Source of the DNA: JACJWR01 sp044326505
Lineage (GTDB): Bacteria; Actinomycetota; Actinomycetes; S36-B12; UBA10799
NCBI GenBank assembly: GCA_044326505.1
Contig: JBIRBF010000008.1
Span: 1 to 30,181 of the forward strand
Direction of reading: 5' to 3'
Length of the DNA stretch: 30,181 bases
In this document: piece by piece, positions 1-8,073 of the stretch
How the letters are laid out: each line of letters begins with the position of its first letter
Position numbering within the stretch: the stretch's first letter is position 1
Position numbers and translations under genes: made by a program
The notes under the pieces: model-generated
What the model saw: the letters and a program-made list of their open reading frames with translations, nothing else
The model's database searches: none
What the model was told of the DNA's origin: nothing

Positions 1-106
1 GCAGGCCGCCGGATGTGTCGGTGACCAGAGTCCGGGTGTCGGAGATGGTCAGGACCGCGATGTTCAGCGGGTGAAAGGGCAACCGTTCGTCGATGCCGGT
101 CTTCAT
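1..106 (-). CDS. moaB: MoaB/MogA-type molybdenum cofactor biosynthesis protein (N-terminal part)
   Basis: Reading leftward from an ATG at 106, the first 35 codons give MKTGIDERLPFHPLN, then IAVLTISDTRT, then a DTSGG motif before the window edge. The I-A-V-L-T-I-S-D start strand followed by a D-x-S-G turn is the hallmark of the MoaB/MogA fold, which adenylates molybdopterin or binds it before molybdenum insertion. Only the N-terminus is visible, so the molybdopterin-binding GGTG motif cannot be checked. The gene lies 26 bp downstream of the acyl-CoA dehydrogenase on the same strand. No clear Shine-Dalgarno precedes the ATG. A molybdopterin-dependent enzyme lies at the other end of the window, but the two are about 29 kb apart. 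Confidence 0.75.
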   Translation of the reverse strand, partial: MKTGIDERLPFHPLNIAVLTISDTRTLVTDTSGGL

Positions 107-132
107 GGGGTGTCGGTTCCAGGATTATGGGT

Positions 133-1413
133 CTAGGCCGGAGTCGGGACCTGCCCGGCGTCCAGCGGCGCGCCGTCGCGCCAGGCCCGCAGGCGGGCGC
201 CGTGGCGGCCCATCTCCAGCTTGGCGATGGCGCGCTTGTGCACCTCGTCGGGACCGTCGGCGATCCGCAGCGTGCGCAGGCCGGCGTAGAACACGGCCAG
301 CGGCACGTCGTCGCTCACGCCCTCGGCGCCGAAGACCTGGATTGCACGGTCGAGCACCTTGAGCGCCGCATTCGGCGCCGCGACTTTGATCGCGGCGATC
401 TCCTTGCGCGCACCTTTCGCGCCCACGGTGTCGATCATCCACGCCGCCCGCAGGACGAGCATTCGCGCGGCGTCGAGTTCGATGCGGGACTCCGCGATCC
501 ACTGCTGGATCACGCCCTGGGAGGCAAGCGGACGACCGAAGGCGACGCGTTCCTGGGCTCGGACGCACATGAGGTCGAGCGCCCGCTCGGCCATCCCGAT
601 CGCACGCATACAGTGATGAATCCGCCCCGGTCCGAGCCGAGCCTGCGCGATTGCGAAACCGCTGCCTGGCTCACCGAGCAGATTCGCCACTGGCACGCGG
701 ACATCGGTGAACACGACCTCGGCATGGCCGTGCTGATCGTGGTACCCGAACACCGGAAGGGAGCGCACGATCTCGACCCCCTGGGTGTCGGCCGGGACGA
801 GCACCATGGACTGTTGGCGATGCGCCTCGGCGTCGGGGTCGGTCTTGCCCATGACGACCAGGACCTCGCAGCGCGGGTCCATCGCCCCGGTGCTCCACCA
901 CTTGCGTCCGTTGACGACGTACTCGTCACCGTCGCGCACGATGGACGCGCAGATGTTGCGCGCATCAGACGACGCCACTGCCGGCTCCGTCATGCAGAAG
1001 GCCGAGCGGATGCGCCCCTCGAGCAACGGATCGAGCCATCGCTGCTGCTGCTCCGGCGTGCCAAACATGTGCAGGATCTCCATGTTCCCCGTGTCCGGGG
1101 CAGCGCAGTTCATCGCCTCCGGAGCGAGTTCCGGAGACCGCCCCGTCAGCTCGGCGACCGGCGCGTAGTCAGTGACGGAGAGCCCGTGGTCCGGGTAGGG
1201 CGCGTCCGGCAGGAAGAGGTTCCACAGTCCAGCGGACCGTGCGGCCGCTTTGAGCTGGCCGACGACCGGCGGGGAGTCCCACGGCCGTCCGGAACCGATC
1301 AGTTCGGCGCGCTCGGCCGCGTAGACCGTTTCAGCCGGGTAGACCTGCTCGGCGAGGAAGGCCCGGGTGCGTTCGATGTACTCAGCAGCCCGCGCACTGT
1401 GTGCGAAGTCCAT
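133..1413 (-). CDS. Acyl-CoA dehydrogenase, ACAD10/11-like
   Basis: A 426-residue flavoprotein of the acyl-CoA dehydrogenase family, which makes the alpha-beta double bond of acyl-CoA and passes electrons to ETF. The FAD-binding middle domain shows CMTEPAVASSDA and the W-W-S-T-G motif. The C-terminal helical domain has RVAFGRPLASQG and the terminal GPDEVHKRAIAK signature. The usual catalytic Glu of YEGT-type enzymes is replaced by YAGLRTLR, as in ACAD10/11-like and long-chain relatives, where the base sits elsewhere. An in-frame start at 1443 exists, but I prefer the ATG at 1413 because homologues begin near MDFAHSARA and GGCAGGG/GGGG lies just upstream. Length is normal and the gene looks intact. 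It sits between the NlpC/P60 cluster and moaB without an obvious functional tie. Substrate chain length is unknown. Confidence 0.9.
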   Translation of the reverse strand: MDFAHSARAAEYIERTRAFLAEQVYPAETVYAAERAELIGSGRPWDSPPVVGQLKAAARSAGLWNLFLPDAPYPDHGLSVTDYAPVAELTGRSPELAPEAMNCAAPDTGNMEILHMFGTPEQQQRWLDPLLEGRIRSAFCMTEPAVASSDARNICASIVRDGDEYVVNGRKWWSTGAMDPRCEVLVVMGKTDPDAEAHRQQSMVLVPADTQGVEIVRSLPVFGYHDQHGHAEVVFTDVRVPVANLLGEPGSGFAIAQARLGPGRIHHCMRAIGMAERALDLMCVRAQERVAFGRPLASQGVIQQWIAESRIELDAARMLVLRAAWMIDTVGAKGARKEIAAIKVAAPNAALKVLDRAIQVFGAEGVSDDVPLAVFYAGLRTLRIADGPDEVHKRAIAKLEMGRHGARLRAWRDGAPLDAGQVPTPA

Positions 1414-1470
1414 ACCCCGACCCTGCCACAACGTCTGAGGCAAGAACAGGCGGGTGGGCGAGCCCCACCG

Positions 1471-3369
1471 TCAGGCGGTCGGAACGGGTCGCTTGAACGG
1501 CTCGCGGGAGTCCATCTTCCGTTCAATCGGCCCTTGGTGTCCGAGCCCGGTCGAGACCACGGTCTGGTCCCAAATCAGATGCGTCCAGTCCTTGACCTTG
1601 AAGCACACGTTGCCGGACCAGTCGGCCTGCGCGATAACAGCGTTGGACACCGTCTGCCCGACTGGGAAGTTCAGCACCGACGTGTCCGATTCGATCAGGC
1701 TAGCGCAGGGAACAATCTTGACGTGGGCCGCCGAGACGGCGTCGGTTGCGGTGACGTTCCCAATCACCGTAGCCCCGGGAATGCCCGCGGCGATCTGCAC
1801 GACCTTGGCCGGATCCTTGGGATCGAGCCGGTGCCCGCCATTGTTGGCTACCGGACTGCCCGACGGCAGCCTCGAGTCGAAGAGCCGAGTCGGGATCTTG
1901 GCGTCGACCTTGTCGGTCTCGACGACCTGGTCCCAGATCAGGTCCGTCTCGCCGCTGCTGAAGACGCAGACAAGACCATTCGCATCGGCCCGCACGGTCG
2001 CCAGATTCGCCGTCCGAGCGTTCGCGAAGTTGTTCGTCGAGGCGCCGGGCAGCGGATCGATGCCGGGTGTGCCGTCGACGTCGCACGGGAACACCTGGGT
2101 GTGGCCAACCCCCACGGGCGCTTCCACGGAGAGGGTCGCCATGACGGTCTGGTTCGCGGCGCCGGTGTCGATCTCCCTGATGCCTCCCGCCGGCACGCGG
2201 CCGCCGGACAGCCGGGTATCAAGCTTCCGGACAGGTGCGTGCGCAAGCAGCGCATCTGGTTGGGCGTAGTTGTTGCTCGACGCCCACATCTGATCCCAGA
2301 TCAGGTGAGCCCTGCTCGTCACGTGAATGCATAAGTTGCCCCCCGGATCGAGCTTGACAGCGGCGAGCGCGGCCGTTGTGCGGCCCGCGGTGAACTGCGT
2401 GCTGGAGGCCAAGGGCCGGGGCGTCCCGCAGGTGTAGACCAGGGCGTTGCCCTTGGCCTGCGGACTTGCCACGGTGAGGTTGCCGATGACGCTTTCGTTG
2501 GGTTGGCCGACCAGCATCTTGTAGGTCCCCGCGGCGAGCTGAGTCGAGTAGCCGGGCTTCTCGCTGCCCAGGGACTGATACCGGAAGTACCACTCGCCAG
2601 TGAAGTACGACCCGGTGTCCATCCAGCCCATGTCCGCACGAACGCGAGCCGCGCCGCCGGCCTCGATCACCCGGTTGCCGCCGAGGAAGATCTTGGCGTG
2701 GCCCTGGTTGCCCTGCGACTGCGCCGGATCGGCGCCAAAGAACTGCACGACGATGTCTCCGGGGCGCAGCTCCGCCTTGGTGACGCGGATGACATTCGTC
2801 CCTTCGTAGCCACCTCCCCACATCGAAACCGGCGAACTCGAAGGGACGTAAGCGCCCGTGTATCCGAAGTACGGGAAGAAGTCGTAGCGCACGCCGTTGC
2901 GCGCAGCGACCGGAGCGCCGGCTGCTCGGAAAGCGCGGCCGACGAAGCTGGAGCAGTCGAACGCGGACGTCGTCCGGTTGTTGACGTCATAGGGCGCGCC
3001 CAACCTGGCGAACCCCCACTTGATGGCGCGCTCCGCCTCATAGGTCGGAGCCAGCGCGACTGCATCGAGACACCATTTGCGCCAGTCGACCTGGCGCGCG
3101 AAGGTCGCATTTGCAGCCACAGTGTCGGGGCAGTCCGACGGCGGGCCGCCGAAGTAGTCGCTTGCCTGCGTCGTCGCCAAGCCGGCGGCCACAGGCGCAT
3201 TGCCACCTGCCGGGTTCGGCCCGGCCGGGGGTGGCGACGACGGGTCTGCGTGGGCCGGTGCTCCGCCCACGACGCCTAGTACCACCGCGAACACGGCAGC
3301 CACTGCCAGCAGCGCCCAGCCCCTCAGCCGCCTGCTTTCGCAGGTTCCCGGAAAACTTCCAACGCGCAT
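1471..3369 (-). CDS. Secreted NlpC/P60 endopeptidase with three C-terminal WDQ modules (paralog 1)
   Basis: Predicted secreted cell-wall cysteine peptidase of 632 aa, counting from the ATG at 3369. That start is preferred over 3414 because GGGGGTG lies 4 nt upstream and a clean signal peptide (RRLRGW, hydrophobic core, APAHA cleavage site) follows. A Cys pair (residues 80 and 100) precedes the catalytic domain. The NlpC/P60 domain spans about 105-265, with FDCSSFVGRAF (Cys139), LRPGDIV, GHAKIFLG (His224) and VIEAGG, where Glu236 takes the usual third triad position. Three modules follow at about 282-362, 383-482 and 497-602. Each has a V(I/M)xxxTV strand, a Cys, a second Cys 33-39 residues later and LIWDQ. 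The protein ends with MDSR. NlpC/P60 enzymes usually cut the D-Glu-mesoDAP bond of stem peptides; the substrate here is inferred. The gene is downstream of two paralogs on the same strand, with a 215-bp leader. Confidence 0.9.
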   Translation of the reverse strand: MRVGSFPGTCESRRLRGWALLAVAAVFAVVLGVVGGAPAHADPSSPPPAGPNPAGGNAPVAAGLATTQASDYFGGPPSDCPDTVAANATFARQVDWRKWCLDAVALAPTYEAERAIKWGFARLGAPYDVNNRTTSAFDCSSFVGRAFRAAGAPVAARNGVRYDFFPYFGYTGAYVPSSSPVSMWGGGYEGTNVIRVTKAELRPGDIVVQFFGADPAQSQGNQGHAKIFLGGNRVIEAGGAARVRADMGWMDTGSYFTGEWYFRYQSLGSEKPGYSTQLAAGTYKMLVGQPNESVIGNLTVASPQAKGNALVYTCGTPRPLASSTQFTAGRTTAALAAVKLDPGGNLCIHVTSRAHLIWDQMWASSNNYAQPDALLAHAPVRKLDTRLSGGRVPAGGIREIDTGAANQTVMATLSVEAPVGVGHTQVFPCDVDGTPGIDPLPGASTNNFANARTANLATVRADANGLVCVFSSGETDLIWDQVVETDKVDAKIPTRLFDSRLPSGSPVANNGGHRLDPKDPAKVVQIAAGIPGATVIGNVTATDAVSAAHVKIVPCASLIESDTSVLNFPVGQTVSNAVIAQADWSGNVCFKVKDWTHLIWDQTVVSTGLGHQGPIERKMDSREPFKRPVPTA

Positions 3370-3584
3370 CGCGCACCCCCAAACGACGACCGCGCAGTGC
3401 AGTCGACCGACCACGTCCGACCTCTGGTCGGTTCGCGTATTGGCTGCCTACCCCGTTTGACGGCAACCCATACAGGTGACTTTAGGTAATATGCCCCTCG
3501 CGCTGCGCTCCGGAACTCCATAATGGCCCGCTCCGGGTCACTTCGGCCCCAGCAGCAGTGACCGGCCGCTTCGACCTAGACCGG

Positions 3585-5519
3585 CTACACCGCCCTCGGG
3601 CGCCCCAGGATGGCCCGCGAGTCGATCTTGCGCGGCGAGGCGTCCGAGTAGGCCGGAAGCGCCGAAGTCTCGACGGACTGGTCCCAAATCACATGGGCCC
3701 AGTCCGTCGCTCGCACGCAGATCTCGCCTTGCGCATCGGCTCTGGCGAGGACGGCGTTCGGCACGGCCTGCCCGGCGGCGAAGTTGCTCGCCGAGGTCAC
3801 GACGCTGTTCGCGCCCGCGGCGCACGGGAAGACCTTCGTGTGCCCGGGGTTGAGGGAACCGAGCACGGTCAAGTTGCCGATCACACTCGCACCGGGGACC
3901 CCGACGCGGATCCGCACGATCTTCCCCGGATCGTTCGGGTCCAGGCGATGGCCGGCGTTGTTCGCGATCGGGCTGCCTGCGGGCAGTCGGGAGTCGAACT
4001 GCCGGACGGGCACGTGCGCCGCCACGGCGTCGGTCTCGAGCACCTGATCCCACAAGACGCCCGCGGCCACCGAGGCATAGACGCACACCCGGCCGAATCG
4101 GTCGGCGCGCACCACCGCGAGGTTGGCCGATCGCTGGCCAGCGCCGAAGTTGTTGACTGAGGCCATGGGCGCGGCATCGGTCTGCCCGTCACCGTCGGCG
4201 TCGCAGGGAAACACTCGGGTGTGACCCGGCTGCTGCGGGTCCACCACCGACAGCGTCGCCAGCACGGTCCGGTCCGGTGCCCCCGTGTCCACCGCCAGCA
4301 CGCCGCCGGCGGGCAGCCCTCCCGTCGGCCTGGTGTCTGCGCGTCTGAAGGCGGCGTGGGCCGCCAGGGTCGTTCCCATCCACGTCTGGTCCCACAGCAG
4401 GTGGGCGCGAGCGGACAGGTAGACGCACAGACTCCCTTCCCCATCGAGTGCCACGGTCGCGAGCGTCGAGCTCGTGCGCCGAGCGGTGAATTGGCTACTC
4501 GCCGCCATTGGCAGCGGAGTGCCGCAGGTGAAGAGCCGGGTGTGTCCGTCGCTCACCGGATCGACGACCGTCAGATTGCCGATGACGGTCTGATTGGGCT
4601 GACCGACCTTCATCTTGTAGGTCATCCCGCCCGCGAGCATCTTCGACTCGTCGAACTTGGGCCAGCCCCGGGTGTCGTAGCGGAAGTACCACTCGTTCGG
4701 CGTGTCGGGGTCGAAGCTCATGCGCCCCAGATCCACGTTGGAGTAGTCCGCCTTGCCGCCAGCCTCGATCAGCCAATCGTTCCCGAGGTACAGCTGAGCA
4801 TGGCCGGCGTTACCCGCCGATCCAATCGGATCGCCACCGTTGAATTTGATGACGATGTCACCCGGCGCGAGCTCGGCCCGTGAGATTCGCCGAACGTTCG
4901 TCCCCAAGTGGCCGCCGCCGATTGAGGTGATCGGCCGGATGGCGCCGGTGTACGAGCCCGTCCAGAGGAAGTAGGGGTAGTAGTCGTACGTGGCGCCGTT
5001 GGCAGCTTGGACCTGGGCCCCTGCCGCGCGGTAGGCCCGTCCTACCAGGGTGGCACAGTCGAAGTACCAGTTCTCCCGCTGCGATCCGCCCTGGCTGTAC
5101 GGCGTTCCGAGGCGGCCGAACGCCCACTTGATGGCCGTTTCAGCCTCATAGCTGACGGCCAGGGCCATGGCATCGGAGCAGATCCGCTGCAACCCATCCT
5201 GCCCGAGCCAGGCAGCCAAGCGGGCCCGGGCGTCGGCCACGGAAGGGCAATCGGCCGGCATCCCGAACACCTCAGCGCCCTGCGGCTGTGCAGCGCCTGG
5301 GCTCCCGGGCTGATTAGCCCCGGGGACGTCCGGGTCCGGTCCCGGCTCGAAGCCGGGCGGCAGCACCACCGGGGACCCCGGGGCCAGCCCGCCAGAGGCG
5401 AGGGGCCCTGGCGCGGGAGCGTCAACCGCGTGTGCGACCGCGGCTCCCGGAAGCGCCAAGACAAGCGCCAGAGCCGCCGCCAGCAGCCCGCGGATCGCTA
5501 CACTCCAGGCACGAACCAT
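3585..5519 (-). CDS. Secreted NlpC/P60 endopeptidase with three C-terminal WDQ modules (paralog 2)
   Basis: A 644-residue paralog of its two neighbours. The ATG at 5519 is chosen over 5567 because GGGAGAGGG precedes it and the protein then opens with MVRAWSVAIRG, a hydrophobic stretch and an AVAHA cleavage site. A Pro/Gly-rich segment (about 33-85) leads to the conserved Cys pair (91 and 114). The NlpC/P60 domain (about 120-280) has YFDCATLVGRAY (Cys155), LAPGDIVIKF, GHAQLYLG (His240) and LIEAGG (Glu252). Modules lie at about 300-379, 394-494 and 509-616. They carry Cys pairs 332/365, 439/479 and 566/601 and the motifs LLWDQ, VLWDQ and VIWDQ, followed by a terminal IDSR. The middle module has an aspartate-rich insert after PC, DADGDGQTD, resembling a Ca-binding loop and also seen in shorter form in paralog 1. 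It starts 92 nt past the terminator hairpin behind paralog 3. Wall hydrolysis is inferred from the fold. Confidence 0.9.
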   Translation of the reverse strand: MVRAWSVAIRGLLAAALALVLALPGAAVAHAVDAPAPGPLASGGLAPGSPVVLPPGFEPGPDPDVPGANQPGSPGAAQPQGAEVFGMPADCPSVADARARLAAWLGQDGLQRICSDAMALAVSYEAETAIKWAFGRLGTPYSQGGSQRENWYFDCATLVGRAYRAAGAQVQAANGATYDYYPYFLWTGSYTGAIRPITSIGGGHLGTNVRRISRAELAPGDIVIKFNGGDPIGSAGNAGHAQLYLGNDWLIEAGGKADYSNVDLGRMSFDPDTPNEWYFRYDTRGWPKFDESKMLAGGMTYKMKVGQPNQTVIGNLTVVDPVSDGHTRLFTCGTPLPMAASSQFTARRTSSTLATVALDGEGSLCVYLSARAHLLWDQTWMGTTLAAHAAFRRADTRPTGGLPAGGVLAVDTGAPDRTVLATLSVVDPQQPGHTRVFPCDADGDGQTDAAPMASVNNFGAGQRSANLAVVRADRFGRVCVYASVAAGVLWDQVLETDAVAAHVPVRQFDSRLPAGSPIANNAGHRLDPNDPGKIVRIRVGVPGASVIGNLTVLGSLNPGHTKVFPCAAGANSVVTSASNFAAGQAVPNAVLARADAQGEICVRATDWAHVIWDQSVETSALPAYSDASPRKIDSRAILGRPRAV

Positions 5520-5610
5520 TGACCAGCCCTCTCCCCCCCGCAGCGGCATGCTCCGCGCCGCGCACAACGAGCATCGTGAGGGCGCACGTTCGCCCCGCCC
5601 CAGACCCTAG

Positions 5611-5632
5611 CGCGCCCCCTCACGGGGGCGCG
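5611..5632 (-). terminator. Hairpin terminator behind NlpC/P60 paralog 3
   Basis: A perfect 9-bp inverted repeat (CGCGCCCCC at 5611-5619, GGGGGCGCG at 5624-5632) with a TCAC loop lies 15 nt past the stop of paralog 3, in the 128-bp gap before paralog 2. No T-tract follows on the minus strand, which is common for actinobacterial hairpin terminators. It suggests that paralog 2 is at least partly transcribed from its own promoter. Confidence 0.65.
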
Positions 5633-5647
5633 TCGGGGTCAAGGACC

Positions 5648-7627
5648 CTAGAAGGTCGACGGCCCCCCGGTCATCGGAAACTTGTAGACCCAGTCGTACG
5701 GGTAGATGCCGGGCAGGCGGGTGTCGATCGCCCGCGAGGCCTTACCTGCCTGCGGACGGGCGACCTCAGCAACCTGATCCCAGATCACGTGGGTCCACTC
5801 GTTGCCCTGGTAGCAGATGTCACCATTGGCGTCCGCCCGCACAATGACTGCATTTGCCACCGTTTGACCACCCACGAAGTTGATCGCAGAGGTGTCCGGC
5901 TTGGCGGTTGCCGCACCCTGCGGAATCGGCGTGCACGGGTAGACGACGCCGTGTCCGGGGTTGAGCGGGTCGGTGATGGTCAGATTGCCGATCACAGTCT
6001 GCAGCGGCTCCGCCACGTGCAACTTGATCTCGCGTCCTGGCGCGATCCTGTCATTGTTATTGCCCGGCACGGGCCAGGCGTTGCTGGGCAGCCGTGAGTC
6101 GTATTGCCGCGTGGGCGCATGCGTGGCCAGGTCGGCTTCGACCACCTGATCCCACAGCAGGTCGGTCTCAGATGTGGAGTAGACGCACACCCTGCCCTGG
6201 CCATCGGCGGTGGCGACAGCGAGGTTGGCCGTGTTGACTCCCTCTCGGAAGTTCAGCGTCGACGCCGGCGGCAGGTTCTGACCGCACGTGAACACGCGCA
6301 GGTGGCCGTTGGTCGCCGGCTTCACCGCAGTGAGGGTCGCCATCACGGTCTTGCCCGCCCCCGCCACCTCGAAAGCCGTCGTGCTGCCCGGGCCCACCCT
6401 CGTGGCTCCGCCCAGACCGACGCGGGTGTCGACCAGCCGGTCCGGCTGATGGCCGCTGATGTCCGCCCCGGCGTAGGTATTGTCCCAGATCACGTGGGCA
6501 TCCGTGGACGTGACGACACAGATGTTGCCGGCGGCGTCGGTGGGTGACACCGCGAGCACCGGAGTCGCCGCTTGCGCGCCGTACTGAACGTTGGAGGCCA
6601 GCGGACGCGGACGGTCGCATGGCCAGACGGTGGCCCAGCCCGGCGTGGTGGCGCCCACCACGGTGAAGTTGCCCACCACGGATTGCCCGGGCGAGGCCAC
6701 GGGGATCGTCCGCTGGGTGAAGGCCGGCACGTCCTTCCGGTCCGGCGCAACCAACTCGGCCAGCCACGTGCTGCGCTGCATCGCGGGCGCCCAGCGGTAG
6801 TACCACTCGTTGCTCAGGTAGCCCGCCCGCGCCGCGGACGTGCTCGGACTCACGTAGTCCACCGCAACCCGGTCGCTGGACTCGATGATCTTGCCGCCGC
6901 CGAGGTAGATCTGAGCGTGACCCGCGTTGCCGGCCGAGTTGGCCGGGCCGCTGGTGCCGTTGAACTTGATGATGATGTCGCCGGGAAGCAAGTCCTTGCG
7001 CTCGACCCGGATGAGGTTGGAGTCGTGGTAGCCCGGCGCCGGGAAACCCGCGTACGGGGCGTACTTGGTGTAGGCACCCGTCCAACCGAACATGTTGAAG
7101 AAGGTGCGGTTCTGGTAGACGCCGTTCTGGTACATGTACGCGCCGGCGGCGGTGAAGGCGCGGCCGACGAAACTCGAGCAGTCGAAGTACCTGGTGGTGC
7201 GCAGAGTCGAGTCCTGGCTATAGGGGGTGCCCAGTTTGGAGAACGCGTACTTGATGGCCTTCTGCGCCACCCAGGTCGGGGCCAGCCGAACGGCATCCGC
7301 GCAGAGCTCGTTGATGCTCTGATCATCGGTCCAGGACCACTGGTACCACGGCTCATCGGTATAGCCGCTCGAGTCCGGCGGTGCGGTGGGGCACCCGGCA
7401 GGCACCGCCTCGGCCTGCGGCTCGACCATCTTGCTCCCCGACGGGGTCGGCTGGTTGCCCCCCTGGTTGACCGTGCTGCGGCGCGGGTCGCGGCCATCGT
7501 CGGCGCTTGCCGGCGACACCAGCGCAGCGGCCATGGCCATCCCGACAACTATCGCCGCGACCGCGCGCATGGCAGCGCTGCGCCCGGTCTTCCCCCCAGT
7601 TCCGATCCCCCGTCCGGAGACATGCAT
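5648..7627 (-). CDS. Secreted NlpC/P60 endopeptidase with three C-terminal WDQ modules (paralog 3)
   Basis: First gene of the tandem trio in transcription order, 659 aa from the ATG at 7627 (GAAGG upstream). The in-frame 7720 start would bury the signal peptide. The leader has a positively charged stretch, MRAVAAIVVGMAMAAALV and an ASA cleavage site. The Cys pair is at 79/109. The NlpC/P60 domain (about 115-280) shows YFDCSSFVGRAF (Cys150), LLPGDIIIKFNG, GHAQIYLGG (His237) and IIESS (Glu249). Modules sit at about 307-385, 399-495 and 509-619, with Cys pairs 337/370, 448/481 and 565/605. The first module ends VIWDN rather than WDQ; the other two are canonical. The protein closes with AIDTRLPG and a short aromatic tail. 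It diverges from the small gene at 7741 across a 113-bp gap that contains an AT-rich patch near 7700, where a promoter could lie. Peptidoglycan stem-peptide cleavage is the family role. Confidence 0.9.
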   Translation of the reverse strand: MHVSGRGIGTGGKTGRSAAMRAVAAIVVGMAMAAALVSPASADDGRDPRRSTVNQGGNQPTPSGSKMVEPQAEAVPAGCPTAPPDSSGYTDEPWYQWSWTDDQSINELCADAVRLAPTWVAQKAIKYAFSKLGTPYSQDSTLRTTRYFDCSSFVGRAFTAAGAYMYQNGVYQNRTFFNMFGWTGAYTKYAPYAGFPAPGYHDSNLIRVERKDLLPGDIIIKFNGTSGPANSAGNAGHAQIYLGGGKIIESSDRVAVDYVSPSTSAARAGYLSNEWYYRWAPAMQRSTWLAELVAPDRKDVPAFTQRTIPVASPGQSVVGNFTVVGATTPGWATVWPCDRPRPLASNVQYGAQAATPVLAVSPTDAAGNICVVTSTDAHVIWDNTYAGADISGHQPDRLVDTRVGLGGATRVGPGSTTAFEVAGAGKTVMATLTAVKPATNGHLRVFTCGQNLPPASTLNFREGVNTANLAVATADGQGRVCVYSTSETDLLWDQVVEADLATHAPTRQYDSRLPSNAWPVPGNNNDRIAPGREIKLHVAEPLQTVIGNLTITDPLNPGHGVVYPCTPIPQGAATAKPDTSAINFVGGQTVANAVIVRADANGDICYQGNEWTHVIWDQVAEVARPQAGKASRAIDTRLPGIYPYDWVYKFPMTGGPSTF

Positions 7628-7740
7628 GACACAACCTTCGTTTCGCGGGCAGTGAAAGAATCTTCCCTGGATATCGACCACCGCGGGGACGGTTTCGAAT
7701 AATCCACCCGCATGGATCACCGGCGGGGCACCATGGGCTC

Positions 7741-7977
7741 ATGTCTACAGAATCACGCCAACGGGCCGAAGCCGACCTCCGAGCCGTGGCCGAGCAGTAC
7801 GCAGCGGCCCGCGCCGCCCTCGCCGAGGCCGACGCGGCTGCTCTGGAGGCCGCGTTCCGGGCCAAACAGGCGGGACTGTCGCAGCACGACATCGCTCGCG
7901 TCATGGGATCGGATTGGGCCAGCGACCACAACCCGCAGTACCCCCCGACACTGAACCTTCAGCAACCTTCCGAGTAG
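7741..7977 (+). CDS. Small helical protein with a helix-turn-helix-like C-terminal half
   Basis: A 78-residue protein I cannot assign to a named family. Residues 5-45 are Ala/Glu/Arg-rich and strongly helical, possibly a coiled coil. They are followed by KQAGLSQHDIARVMGSD, which reads like the first two helices of an HTH (G-L-S-Q-x-x-I-A), and by a short polar tail ending in QQPSE. The recognition helix looks truncated, so DNA binding is uncertain. Third codon positions are mostly G or C, which supports real coding. The Shine-Dalgarno is weak (GGCGGGG about 10 nt upstream). It is divergent from the NlpC/P60 trio and 96 bp ahead of nagB, so regulation of either neighbour is conceivable but unproven. 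Confidence 0.6.
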   Translation: MSTESRQRAEADLRAVAEQYAAARAALAEADAAALEAAFRAKQAGLSQHDIARVMGSDWASDHNPQYPPTLNLQQPSE

Positions 7978-8060
7978 CACTGGGCACACCCCACCGGCAC
8001 ACCCTTCCGCCCGGGCGCGGGAGCTGATCCGTAACCGCGCATCGCCACTTCGTCAGGGTC

Positions 8061-8066
8061 TACGCT
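8061..8066 (+). promoter_or_regulatory. Putative -10 element, leaderless nagB start
   Basis: TACGCT fits the TANNNT -10 pattern and ends 7 nt before the nagB ATG, which has no Shine-Dalgarno. That spacing puts the transcription start at or next to the A of the start codon. No convincing -35 is visible. Confidence 0.4.
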
Positions 8067-8073
8067 CGCGCTT

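Noticed and set aside
127..2334. Long plus-strand open frame of over 700 codons opposite the acyl-CoA dehydrogenase and NlpC/P60 genes
   Set aside because: It is an antisense shadow produced by GC-rich codon bias. It spans two unrelated minus-strand genes, has no Shine-Dalgarno and its protein is Arg/His/Asp-rich without any domain.
3370..3584. Possible riboswitch (cyclic di-AMP type) in the leader of NlpC/P60 paralog 1
   Set aside because: Cyclic di-AMP riboswitches often precede actinobacterial wall hydrolases, so I looked for their conserved segments here and in the other two leaders. I did not find them.
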